From: JAVVEZ01 sp032250895
Lineage (GTDB): Bacteria > Pseudomonadota > Gammaproteobacteria > Pseudomonadales > Pseudohongiellaceae
Length of the DNA: 37,781 nt
NCBI GenBank assembly: GCA_032250895.1
Contig: JAVVEZ010000029.1
Coordinates: 1-37,781, forward strand
Reading direction: 5' to 3'
Below, one piece after another: positions 15,128-22,068 of the stretch (the stretch's first letter is position 1; the number at the start of each line of letters is the position of its first letter). The position numbers and the translations under genes are program-made. The notes below the pieces were generated by a model that had not been told where the DNA came from, ran no database searches, and was given only the letters and a program-made list of their open reading frames with translations.

Positions 15128-16473
15128 GCATCTTCCGGTATTTTCAAACCTTGGTTCCCGCCGCCGTGATCTGGGCCTTGTCTTTCCTCCCGGCGCAGGC
15201 CCAGCAACAGTTGTCTGAAACAGCGCAGAAACTGGCGGCCGAAGTCGCCTTCCTGGCCGCCGAAGTACAGGCCCTGGAAGATGAAAACGAGATAGAAAAC
15301 CTGCAACGGATTTTTGGCTTTTATATCGACAAGAACATGTGGACGCAGGCGGCTGATCTCTTTGCCGGGCAAGGCTCCGTGGAAATTGGTGGCGGCGGTG
15401 TCTATGTGGGCAAAGAGAGAATTCTGGCGTATTTCCAGAGCATGGGTGCCGAAGGTCCGCAAGCGGGAATTCTGAATGACCATATGCAGTTGCAGCCGGT
15501 CATCGATGTCTTTGCCGATGGCACCGCCAAGGGCCGCTGGCGGCATTTTTCACAGGAAGCCGTGTACCAGGAGTCTCAGCACTGGGGCACGGGTATCTAT
15601 GAAAATGATTACATCAGGGAAGACGGCGTCTGGAAGATCCAGACCCTGCATCTGTATTCCACGATGCGCACATCCTATGAAGCCGGCTGGGGTGAAGTGG
15701 CGCTGCCGAGATCGGTTCCCAGTACGCAATTGCCGCCGGATCTGCCGCCCAGCGTGGCCTATGAAAACTACCCGGCGGTGTTTGTCGTGCCCTTCCATTA
15801 TCAGAACCCGGTGACCGGTTCGCAGGTGAGGGCGATGGCCAGTGCGATGGCAATCCCGGATTCCCTGGCGGCCTTGGACGCCACTTTGGACAAGCTCGAC
15901 AAGCGTGTCGCTTTGCTGGAGGATGCCGACGCCGTGGAATATGTCCACACCGTCTATGGTTATTATCTGGCACGTAACCAGTGGGATGAGTTGACCGGTA
16001 TCTTTGCGGAGGATGGCACTATCGAGATTGCCATGCGTGGCATTTATCAGGGCAAGGCCGGCATCCGCCGCAATCTCGATCTTTATGGTGTGCAGGGCGA
16101 ACTGCCGGGCATTCTCCACAATCATATGCAGTACCAGCCGGTGATTCATGTCGCGGCGGACGGCCAGAGTGCCCTGATGCGGTCCCGGGCCTTCAGCATG
16201 ATGGGCGGCTATGAGGGTACCGGCCGCTGGATGGGCGGTGTTTACGAAAATCTCTTCATCAAGCGTGACGGCATCTGGCAGATTGCCAAAGACCAGGTGT
16301 TCAACACCTATTTCATTGAATACGAGCGGGGCTGGAAGGATCAGGGCCCCAGACCTCCGCCCGGCATCAACCCCGACAATCCGCCGGACCTGCCGCCCTC
16401 GGTGAACTTCGACATGTACCCGCTGCCTTTTCTGCCACCCTATCATTACCGGAACCCGGTAAGCGGGCGTTGA
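15124..16473 (+). CDS. Secreted protein with two SnoaL-like modules
   Basis: This 449-residue exported protein has a signal peptide (1-27, FLPAQAQ) and two tandem SnoaL/NTF2-like modules, roughly 40-240 and 245-449. Each has [I/V]E[N/Y]...GFY or GYYL, a DLFA or GIFAEDG acidic stretch, DHMQLQPV or NHMQYQPV, and WKIQ or WQIAK. Each ends in an L/NPPDLPPSV...PFHY.NPV-like tail. It overlaps the lipoprotein gene by 4 bp (ATGA), so the two are co-translated. It presumably arose by duplication of the one-module form. The function is unknown; a periplasmic or surface complex of like modules is a fair guess. Confidence 0.85.
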   Translation: MSIFRYFQTLVPAAVIWALSFLPAQAQQQLSETAQKLAAEVAFLAAEVQALEDENEIENLQRIFGFYIDKNMWTQAADLFAGQGSVEIGGGGVYVGKERILAYFQSMGAEGPQAGILNDHMQLQPVIDVFADGTAKGRWRHFSQEAVYQESQHWGTGIYENDYIREDGVWKIQTLHLYSTMRTSYEAGWGEVALPRSVPSTQLPPDLPPSVAYENYPAVFVVPFHYQNPVTGSQVRAMASAMAIPDSLAALDATLDKLDKRVALLEDADAVEYVHTVYGYYLARNQWDELTGIFAEDGTIEIAMRGIYQGKAGIRRNLDLYGVQGELPGILHNHMQYQPVIHVAADGQSALMRSRAFSMMGGYEGTGRWMGGVYENLFIKRDGIWQIAKDQVFNTYFIEYERGWKDQGPRPPPGINPDNPPDLPPSVNFDMYPLPFLPPYHYRNPVSGR

Positions 16474-16526
16474 TGACGAGACGTGCAGATTTGATTTCCA
16501 CCTGCGTGATCTCAGCCAGTTTTGAC

Positions 16527-16548
16527 CAGGAGTCGCATCCGGCTCCTG
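16527..16548 (+). terminator. Hairpin behind the SnoaL operon
   Basis: CAGGAGTCG and CGGCTCCTG pair with one G-U around a CATC loop, between convergent genes. The following GTATTGTTCTC is only weakly T-rich, so termination is possible, not sure. Confidence 0.4.
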
Positions 16549-16572
16549 TATTGTTCTCTGCCGCGCTGCTTA

Positions 16573-18144
16573 TCAAAGCGATACGAGTTCGATATCACTG
16601 CTTGCGCCCAGTTGTTTCAGAAAATCTCGCTGTTTGTCATTGATCAAAAGTCTCAGCCTGGCACCGTGGGCTGCCATGTTTCTGGATTCACGGATAAAGA
16701 AATCGACCGCGGACTGGTCAATATGAGTCGTGTATTGTAAATCGACGGTCAGGTTTTCCCCGCAATGCTTCTGAAATTTTTCTGTCAGGTGTGCTATCGA
16801 AGCATAAAATAATGCGCCTTTTACTTTAAGCAATATGCCTGAGCCGGAATTTTCCACCTTGAGCTCGAGCTGGCTGATGCGCAGCATGAAGACACTGACT
16901 GACAGAAACACCGCGACAGCAACGCCTGCGGCCAGATCAAAGAATATGATGCTGATGAAAGTGGCAAGATAAATGATCAGTTCAGAACGAACCTGGGCAT
17001 AATGTGTCAGGTCGCGCCATTTGATCATGTCCGCCCCGACGATGAACAAGGTGCCGGCCATGGCTGCCATGGGCATATAGGTCAATATGGGGCCCAGGAA
17101 GGTGATCAGGATAAGGACAAAACCCGAGGCGGCAATCCCGGATAAAGGCGTTCTGGCGCCCAGGCTCTGGTTTGCCCGTGTTCTGTTGAAACTGCCGGCT
17201 CCAGCGAAACTGGAAAAAAAGGGTGCCAGGAAATTGGCCATGCCCTGGGCATAAACTTCCTTGTCCAGATCGATATTCTGATCGGTTTCCATTTTCAGTT
17301 CTCGCACGATGACCAGTGACTGGGCCAGACCGATAAAGGCTATGGTGATGGCATAAGGGATCAGTGAAGCACTGATCATCAGGTATTCCCTGTTGATGGT
17401 GGGGATGCTGAATGGCAGCCATTGCAGAGGCATACGGCCCAGGTATTCCAGCTCGGTGACCGGTTGTGGCCAGATGAAGGCGACCAGCAGGCCGCAGAGA
17501 TAGCCCGCGCTGACGGCAATGATGATGAAATAGCGGGGCGAGTAACGCCGCCCGATGTAACCGGCCAAAATGGTGACAAGCCCGATCGTCAGGCTGTAGG
17601 GGTTCATCAGATCGATTGCATCGCTGCCGATGACATAGAGCTTTTCATAAAAGAATGTGGTCTTGAACGTGGAAAGATCCAGGATACTGTCCAGCGAGGC
17701 CATGATGATCAGAAAGCCGGCACCAGCGGAAATACCCGAGATCGCGGCTGGGGACAGATACTGGAAGATGCGGGCCCCGCGCAACAGCCAGAACAGCAAC
17801 TGTATCAGGCCGACCATCATGCAAAGCAGGAACACAAAATCGACATATACCGGACTGCCCCGTCCGGCCAGAGGCAGCACGGCAGTGCCTGTCAGGATTG
17901 CCACGGCAGTATTGGGGCCACTCATCATGGACGAAGTGCCCAGAAGACTGCCGAACAGGGTGACAAAAATGGCGCAATACAAACCATATTCAGGCTGCAG
18001 GCCGGCCAGATAGGCATAGGTAATGCCTTGGGGAATAACCAGGATGGCTCCGACAAACCCGGCAAACACCTCGGTGCGCCACAGTCCTGGCTTGCGGGTC
18101 CAGGTCAGTGATGGGCTTGCCTCTCTGAGAAGTGTAGCGATCAA
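16573..18144 (-). CDS. SulP-family anion transporter with STAS domain
   Basis: This 523-residue SLC26/SulP inner-membrane transporter has an N-terminal core with GLYCAIFVTLFGSLLGTSSMMSGPNTA-type family motifs and about 10-14 membrane segments. A C-terminal STAS domain begins near residue 430 (LELKVENSGSGILLKVKGALFYA...). Family substrates include sulfate, bicarbonate and dicarboxylates. The context favours sulfate or another sulfur oxyanion, but this is inferred. The start is a TTG whose TTGA overlaps the TGA stop of the cytochrome gene, so it appears translationally coupled; no better ATG exists in the N-terminal part. Confidence 0.9.
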   Translation of the reverse strand: MIATLLREASPSLTWTRKPGLWRTEVFAGFVGAILVIPQGITYAYLAGLQPEYGLYCAIFVTLFGSLLGTSSMMSGPNTAVAILTGTAVLPLAGRGSPVYVDFVFLLCMMVGLIQLLFWLLRGARIFQYLSPAAISGISAGAGFLIIMASLDSILDLSTFKTTFFYEKLYVIGSDAIDLMNPYSLTIGLVTILAGYIGRRYSPRYFIIIAVSAGYLCGLLVAFIWPQPVTELEYLGRMPLQWLPFSIPTINREYLMISASLIPYAITIAFIGLAQSLVIVRELKMETDQNIDLDKEVYAQGMANFLAPFFSSFAGAGSFNRTRANQSLGARTPLSGIAASGFVLILITFLGPILTYMPMAAMAGTLFIVGADMIKWRDLTHYAQVRSELIIYLATFISIIFFDLAAGVAVAVFLSVSVFMLRISQLELKVENSGSGILLKVKGALFYASIAHLTEKFQKHCGENLTVDLQYTTHIDQSAVDFFIRESRNMAAHGARLRLLINDKQRDFLKQLGASSDIELVSL

Positions 18145-18944
18145 TTTATCAGGTGTTCCATTAGCTTGAGGAATTTGCTTGCCCTGGGGTCGGCCGGGCG
18201 GATCTGCAGATTCAGATAAGCCGATACGTCAAGCGCCTGCTGGTGCGTCAGGGATTTACCGCTACCCAGGGGCATATTGGCCCAGATAAACCCAGCCCCT
18301 TCACGAATACGATTCATGCCGGCACCCTTGTTGTAGGAATCCAGACCCCATACTGGCGGCATGCCGGCCAGACCCTCGCCCTGCTGGCCGTGACAACTGG
18401 CGCATTGCGCCAGGTAAACTGCACGGCCATTGGCAGGATTGGGGTCATACCCGGTATCAGGCAGGGTGGGGATTCCACGCCCTTCCGGTTCGGCACCCAT
18501 GACCTGGCCCTGGGACAGATAGGTGACATAGGCCGATATGGCCAGTACTTCCGGCGCATCTTCCGGTGGCATGATGCCATCCATGCTGTACAGGAAGCAT
18601 TCGCGGATGCGCAGACCAATACCGTTGCGTTTGCCGTTTTTTGCACGCCACTTGGGGTACATGCCAGCAACGTTCAGTGGCAGGGCGTCTTTCCGGGTGC
18701 CAGCCTGCAGATGGCAATTGCTGCAGTTGAGGCGGTTGCCCGCATAACGGCTGGCATTTTTCTGGGTGTCTGTGACTATTTCGTAGCCGTAAACCACGTT
18801 GGAATAATAGTCATCAAGAAAGGGCTCGTTGAGCAACTGGACAATGCTCGGTTGCTGCTGCTGGGCGTGAGCCGGCGCCGGTGCGGATAGTAACAGTACG
18901 GCCAACAACAGTGTGCTGTAAGTCGAATAATGACTGATTTCCAT
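18141..18944 (-). CDS. Dihaem cytochrome c, thiosulfate dehydrogenase (TsdA)-like
   Basis: This 267-residue periplasmic protein has a signal peptide (1-27, PAPAHAQ) and two haem sites, CSNCH (74-78) and CASCH (181-185). The text LNCSNCHLQAGTR and LRIRECF..SMDG matches TsdA. C116 lies 38 residues after the first haem histidine, near where TsdA uses a cysteine as axial ligand. M224 (WANMPLG) is a candidate ligand of the second haem. TsdA interconverts thiosulfate and tetrathionate. The ATG at 18944 is chosen because it begins the signal peptide and follows AGGGA. It is coupled to SulP and lies 22 bases behind the persulfide dioxygenase gene. Confidence 0.85.
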   Translation of the reverse strand: MEISHYSTYSTLLLAVLLLSAPAPAHAQQQQPSIVQLLNEPFLDDYYSNVVYGYEIVTDTQKNASRYAGNRLNCSNCHLQAGTRKDALPLNVAGMYPKWRAKNGKRNGIGLRIRECFLYSMDGIMPPEDAPEVLAISAYVTYLSQGQVMGAEPEGRGIPTLPDTGYDPNPANGRAVYLAQCASCHGQQGEGLAGMPPVWGLDSYNKGAGMNRIREGAGFIWANMPLGSGKSLTHQQALDVSAYLNLQIRPADPRASKFLKLMEHLIN

Positions 18945-18966
18945 GGTCCCTATCTCGTGTGGGGTT

Positions 18967-19914
18967 TCAGAGCGCATTGACAGGCAGTTTCAGCATCGTT
19001 CGGCCATCGGCGTCTTTCGGCACCTCACCCGCGCGCATGTTGACTTGCAGCGACGGCAGGATCAAGCGCGGCATGTCCAGCGTGGCATCTCGTTCGGTGC
19101 GCATCCTGACGAATTCCTCCCTTGTGCGCCCGCCACCGACATGGATGTTGTGCGCCTTTTCTTCCGCAACCGTGGTCTCCCAGCGGATGTCACGCCCATT
19201 TGGCTCGTAATCGTGGCACATGAATAGCCGCATCGCATCGGGCAGGGCCAGTACCTTCTGAATGCTGTCATAAAGCGTGCCTGCATCACCGCCGGGAAAA
19301 TCGGCGCGCGCCGAACCGCCATCGGGCATGAACAGCGTATCGCCCACGAAGGCCGCATCGCCCATGACATGGGTCATACAGGCCGGTGTGTGGCCGGGCG
19401 TGTGCATGGCAAAGCACGGCATTGCGCCGACGTTGTAGGTATCGCCATCCTTGAACAGCCGGTCGAACTGGCTGCCGTCGCGCTGGAATTCGGAGCCTTC
19501 GTTGAAGATCTTGCCGAAGACATCCTGCACCACCAGGATGTTCTCGCCGATGCCGATCTTGCCGCCCAGCTTCTGCTGGATGTAGGGTGCGGCCGACAGG
19601 TGATCGGCATGCACATGCGTCTCGATGATCCATTCGAGCTTCAGTCCTTGCTCGCGCACCTTCTCGATCAGCATGTCGGCATGTTCGTAGCTGATCCGCC
19701 CGGCGGCATAGTCGATGTCCATCACGCTGTCGATGATGGCGCAGGCATTCGAGCCGGGATCCTTGACGATGTAACTGATCGTCGCGCTGTCCTCCTCACA
19801 ATAGCCCTGCACCTCGGGCTGCATGCTCATGTCCACCGGGTAGAGCGATTTGCTTTGACCGATGGTCTTGGCCAGGGGCTGGTCGAAGTCGTCAATGTTT
19901 TTCCGGTCACTCAT
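18967..19914 (-). CDS. Metallo-beta-lactamase-fold persulfide dioxygenase (Blh/ETHE1-like)
   Basis: This 315-residue cytoplasmic protein has the ETHE1/Blh metal-site pattern: H100xH102xD104H105 (ETHVHADHLSAAPY), H171 or H175 (HTPGHTPAC), D192 (FVGDTLFMPD) and H234 (MCHDYEPNG). These enzymes oxidise glutathione persulfide to sulfite, the central step of sulfide detoxification. No rhodanese domain is fused. It is followed by the TsdA-like cytochrome and preceded by YeeE/YedE genes on the same strand, which fits sulfane-sulfur metabolism. Its composition and neighbours look alphaproteobacterial to me; this needs a tree. Confidence 0.9.
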   Translation of the reverse strand: MSDRKNIDDFDQPLAKTIGQSKSLYPVDMSMQPEVQGYCEEDSATISYIVKDPGSNACAIIDSVMDIDYAAGRISYEHADMLIEKVREQGLKLEWIIETHVHADHLSAAPYIQQKLGGKIGIGENILVVQDVFGKIFNEGSEFQRDGSQFDRLFKDGDTYNVGAMPCFAMHTPGHTPACMTHVMGDAAFVGDTLFMPDGGSARADFPGGDAGTLYDSIQKVLALPDAMRLFMCHDYEPNGRDIRWETTVAEEKAHNIHVGGGRTREEFVRMRTERDATLDMPRLILPSLQVNMRAGEVPKDADGRTMLKLPVNAL

Positions 19915-19950
19915 ATCAATGTCTCCTTGCTTGTCTGGACCCCTACGCGC

Positions 19951-20388
19951 TCAGGTTGAAGCCGGGCGCGGCAGGATCGCTTGTCCTTGCAGATAACGCG
20001 CTACAGCCAGACCGGCGATGTATGCGGCGATGAATAAGGCGACTTCCCAGCGGCCGAGGCCAAGCGCCGGTAGCGCCGCGCCGGGACAGAATCCCGCGAT
20101 GCCCCAGCCGATGCCGAACAGCGCTGATCCGCCAATCAGTCGGGCGTTGATTTCACGCGCGGCAGGAAGTTGGAAACTGTCGCCGAACAGCGGTGCCCGG
20201 CGGCGCCAGACCAGCCGATAGCCGGGAATGGTCACGGCGATCGCACCGATCATAACGAAGGCAAGCGATGGATCCCAATGGTCCGTGATGTCGAAAAAAT
20301 TCAAGACTTTCGCTGGATTCATCATTCCAGAAATGGCGATACCGAGCCCGAAGACCAGGCCGGTAACAAGGGCATGGATCAGTCGCAT
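19951..20388 (-). CDS. YeeE/YedE-family thiosulfate transport subunit (PmpB/DUF6691-like)
   Basis: This 145-residue membrane protein has about four helices and the conserved GIAGFCPGAALPALG motif with C101. YeeE/YedE proteins move thiosulfate or sulfur through membrane-embedded cysteines. In two-part systems, this shorter DUF6691-like half pairs with the one encoded just upstream, whose gene ends three bases before this start. It is followed after 36 bases by the persulfide dioxygenase gene, so the product probably feeds that enzyme. Confidence 0.88.
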   Translation of the reverse strand: MRLIHALVTGLVFGLGIAISGMMNPAKVLNFFDITDHWDPSLAFVMIGAIAVTIPGYRLVWRRRAPLFGDSFQLPAAREINARLIGGSALFGIGWGIAGFCPGAALPALGLGRWEVALFIAAYIAGLAVARYLQGQAILPRPAST

Positions 20389-20391
20389 GGC

Positions 20392-20832
20392 TCAGCTCCC
20401 CAAGACGTGACGAACAAGGTAGACGGTCAGCGCGGCGCTTGCCATGAAGGTTGGCACTGCCACCAGAGAGCGCGCCGAAAATCTCGACAGGCCGCAAACG
20501 CCGTGACCCGAGGTGCAGCCCGAGGCGAAGCTGGCTCCCAAACCGGCGATGATCCCACCCAGGGCAATCATCAGTGGTGTCACCGGGATCTGCAGCACTG
20601 GCCAGTCGCCCTGCAGAATAAAGATCAGCCCCGGTGCCAGAACCATCCCCAGGATCAGCACCGCGCGCAAGACGAATTTGGGCCGGGTCTCGGGAAACAC
20701 AAGGCCCGACAGGATGCTGGTTGCACCAAAGATGAGGCCCTGCCCGCCCATCAGCATGACCGTGCCAAGCCCGATCAACGCACCGCCCCCGAACGAGGCG
20801 AGCGGGGTGAATTCCGTGACCATGTTCAGCAT
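20392..20832 (-). CDS. YeeE/YedE-family thiosulfate transport subunit (PmpA-like)
   Basis: This 146-residue membrane protein carries the diagnostic GCTSGHGVCGL motif (C106, C113), the cysteine pair thought to pass thiosulfate through the membrane. It is the first complete gene of a three-bases-spaced pair with the PmpB-like subunit. The ATG at 20832 lies inside the end of a DUF2892 remnant and has AGGA upstream; the ATG at 20823 (MVTEFTPL) is an alternative start. Confidence 0.88.
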   Translation of the reverse strand: MLNMVTEFTPLASFGGGALIGLGTVMLMGGQGLIFGATSILSGLVFPETRPKFVLRAVLILGMVLAPGLIFILQGDWPVLQIPVTPLMIALGGIIAGLGASFASGCTSGHGVCGLSRFSARSLVAVPTFMASAALTVYLVRHVLGS

Positions 20833-20897
20833 TTCCTGCAGGTCTTCAGGCCGAACATGCGGGCCATTCGATCAAATGATCCGATGTTTCTTGTCAT
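20826..20897 (-). pseudogene. N-terminal remnant of a DUF2892 (YgaP-TM-like) protein
   Basis: A strong Shine-Dalgarno (AGGAGGAGG) precedes an ATG at 20897. The 23-codon frame starts MTRNIGSFDRMARM, the standard opening of small DUF2892 membrane proteins. It then breaks into FGLKTCRKC and a stop, with no membrane helices. The rest of the gene seems deleted up to the YeeE start. DUF2892 genes are common beside PDO and YeeE genes, which supports the reading. The surviving ribosome site may now serve the YeeE gene by coupling. Confidence 0.7.
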
Positions 20898-21003
20898 GTC
20901 TGATTCCTCCTCCTATGTTGCTGGCTGCAATTATGCACAGGAGCAGCCACCGGTTCAGTGACAAAGTCACACGCGGCGGGGGACAACGAAAGAGGGGTGC
21001 GGC

Positions 21004-21669
21004 TCAGTCAGAGGCGGCAAAGCGGGCCAGCGCAGCAGAGTCAAGCAGCTTGACCTGCCCACGCCCCGGTTCGATCCAGCCGCGTTTCCGGAATTCGTTG
21101 AGCAGGCGAGACACGACCTCACGCGCGGTGCCGAGCTCGTCCGCCATGTCCTGATGGGTCATCCTCGCCACACCGTTCTCGTCGGCAAGTTGCAACAGCC
21201 GTTCGGCGATCCGCAGGTCCACGCGGCTGAACACCACGTTGTCGATCACCTGGAACAGATCGACGATCCGATGCGAATAGGCCGACAGGACGAAGTCGCG
21301 GAATTCGGGCGAATCCGACACCAAGTCCTCGAAGGTTCGGCGAGGCACCTCGGCGGCAGTCACATCGGTCTCGGCGATGCCCTCAGCTGTGTAGCTGTGA
21401 TGGGTGAACATAAAGGCCGTCGTCATGACGCAGCTCTCGCCACCGGTAACCCGATAGAGCACGATGTCACGACCGTTGTCTGATTGCTGATGCACCCGTA
21501 TCGTGCCCTCGATCAGAAACAGCATGCCAACGGGCGTCTTGCCGGGGCCGAAGATGCGCGTGCCCGCAGTGATGCGGCGAATGCGTGCCGCCGTCTCAAG
21601 CTTGCGCTTGACGTTTGGGGAAAGCCGCGACAGGCCAACAAAGCAATCGGCCCAACTGGTGGTGGTCAT
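21004..21669 (-). CDS. Crp/Fnr-family transcription regulator
   Basis: This 221-residue protein has an N-terminal cyclic-nucleotide-binding-fold domain (about 25-120) and a C-terminal winged helix with MTHQDMADELGTAREVVSRLLNEF as HTH (about 170-195). It has only two cysteines seen, C9 and C80 (GGESCVMTT), so it lacks the four needed for an FNR-type [4Fe-4S] cluster. The context (PDO, YeeE/YedE, bd oxidase) suggests it senses sulfane sulfur or redox state, perhaps through C80, but this is inferred. It is divergent from the cyd operon and has GGAG before its ATG. Confidence 0.88.
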   Translation of the reverse strand: MTTTSWADCFVGLSRLSPNVKRKLETAARIRRITAGTRIFGPGKTPVGMLFLIEGTIRVHQQSDNGRDIVLYRVTGGESCVMTTAFMFTHHSYTAEGIAETDVTAAEVPRRTFEDLVSDSPEFRDFVLSAYSHRIVDLFQVIDNVVFSRVDLRIAERLLQLADENGVARMTHQDMADELGTAREVVSRLLNEFRKRGWIEPGRGQVKLLDSAALARFAASD

Positions 21670-21700
21670 CGTTACTCCAATGCGAACATTGCCGGCCTAA

Positions 21701-21753
21701 AATCAAAGGGGTCAGAGTAACTTGAAAATCAAATTACTCTGACCCCTTTGATT
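21701..21753. repeat. 20-bp perfect inverted repeat between crp-like gene and cyd operon
   Basis: AATCAAAGGGGTCAGAGTAA (21701-21720) is matched by its perfect reverse complement at 21734-21753, with a 13-base loop. The CTGACCCC core resembles REP sequences spread by RAYT transposases and the GGGTCAGACCC unit at 3987. It lies 32 bases upstream of the regulator start and could affect its transcription. Between 21754 and 21931 nothing else was recognised. Confidence 0.9.
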
Positions 21754-21931
21754 CTGACCTCTTTCGGCCTATGCTCCAACCGGTGAGAAATGCAGAGTAC
21801 ACTAGGACTCTGAGAGTACTACTACCTGACCCAGGATTCTAGCTGCTAAGTGACTTTATCACAGACACAGGTCGCGACAGCACGTAACCTCACTGAGGTG
21901 AAGCAAGCACTGATGAGCAATGGAGAAAGTT

Positions 21932-22048
21932 ATGACGCTACGTATAGGCGATACCGCGCCCCCGTATGCACAACCGAGAAAGGAACTTTTCCCGCAGGGA
22001 TGGGAGGAAATCCGGCCCTATTTGCGTAGCGTCAAACTACGTGTGTGA
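21932..22048 (+). pseudogene. 1-Cys peroxiredoxin (PRX5/6-like) remnant, internally deleted
   Basis: A 38-codon frame with Shine-Dalgarno GGAGA starts MTLRIGDTAPP, the usual N-terminus of 1-Cys peroxiredoxins (MxLRLGDTAPDF). It ends KELFPQGWEEIRPYLRSVK, the usual C-terminus (EKFPQGWK..KPYLRIV). The central 180 or so residues, including the catalytic cysteine, are missing, so it cannot be a peroxidase. The frame is still open from ATG to TGA, a clean in-frame deletion joining both ends. It sits 20 bases before cydA, whose translation it could influence. Confidence 0.8.
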
Positions 22049-22068
22049 GAGGCCAGGGAGGGAGAGTC

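Noticed and set aside
21722..21732. TTGAAAATCAA as an FNR box
   Set aside because: The spacing is wrong for TTGAT-N4-ATCAA and it falls in the loop of the 20-bp inverted repeat.
21933..22034. 10-bp inverted repeat TGACGCTACG / CGTAGCGTCA
   Set aside because: Both arms lie inside the codons of the peroxiredoxin remnant, which explains the sequence better than a separate element.
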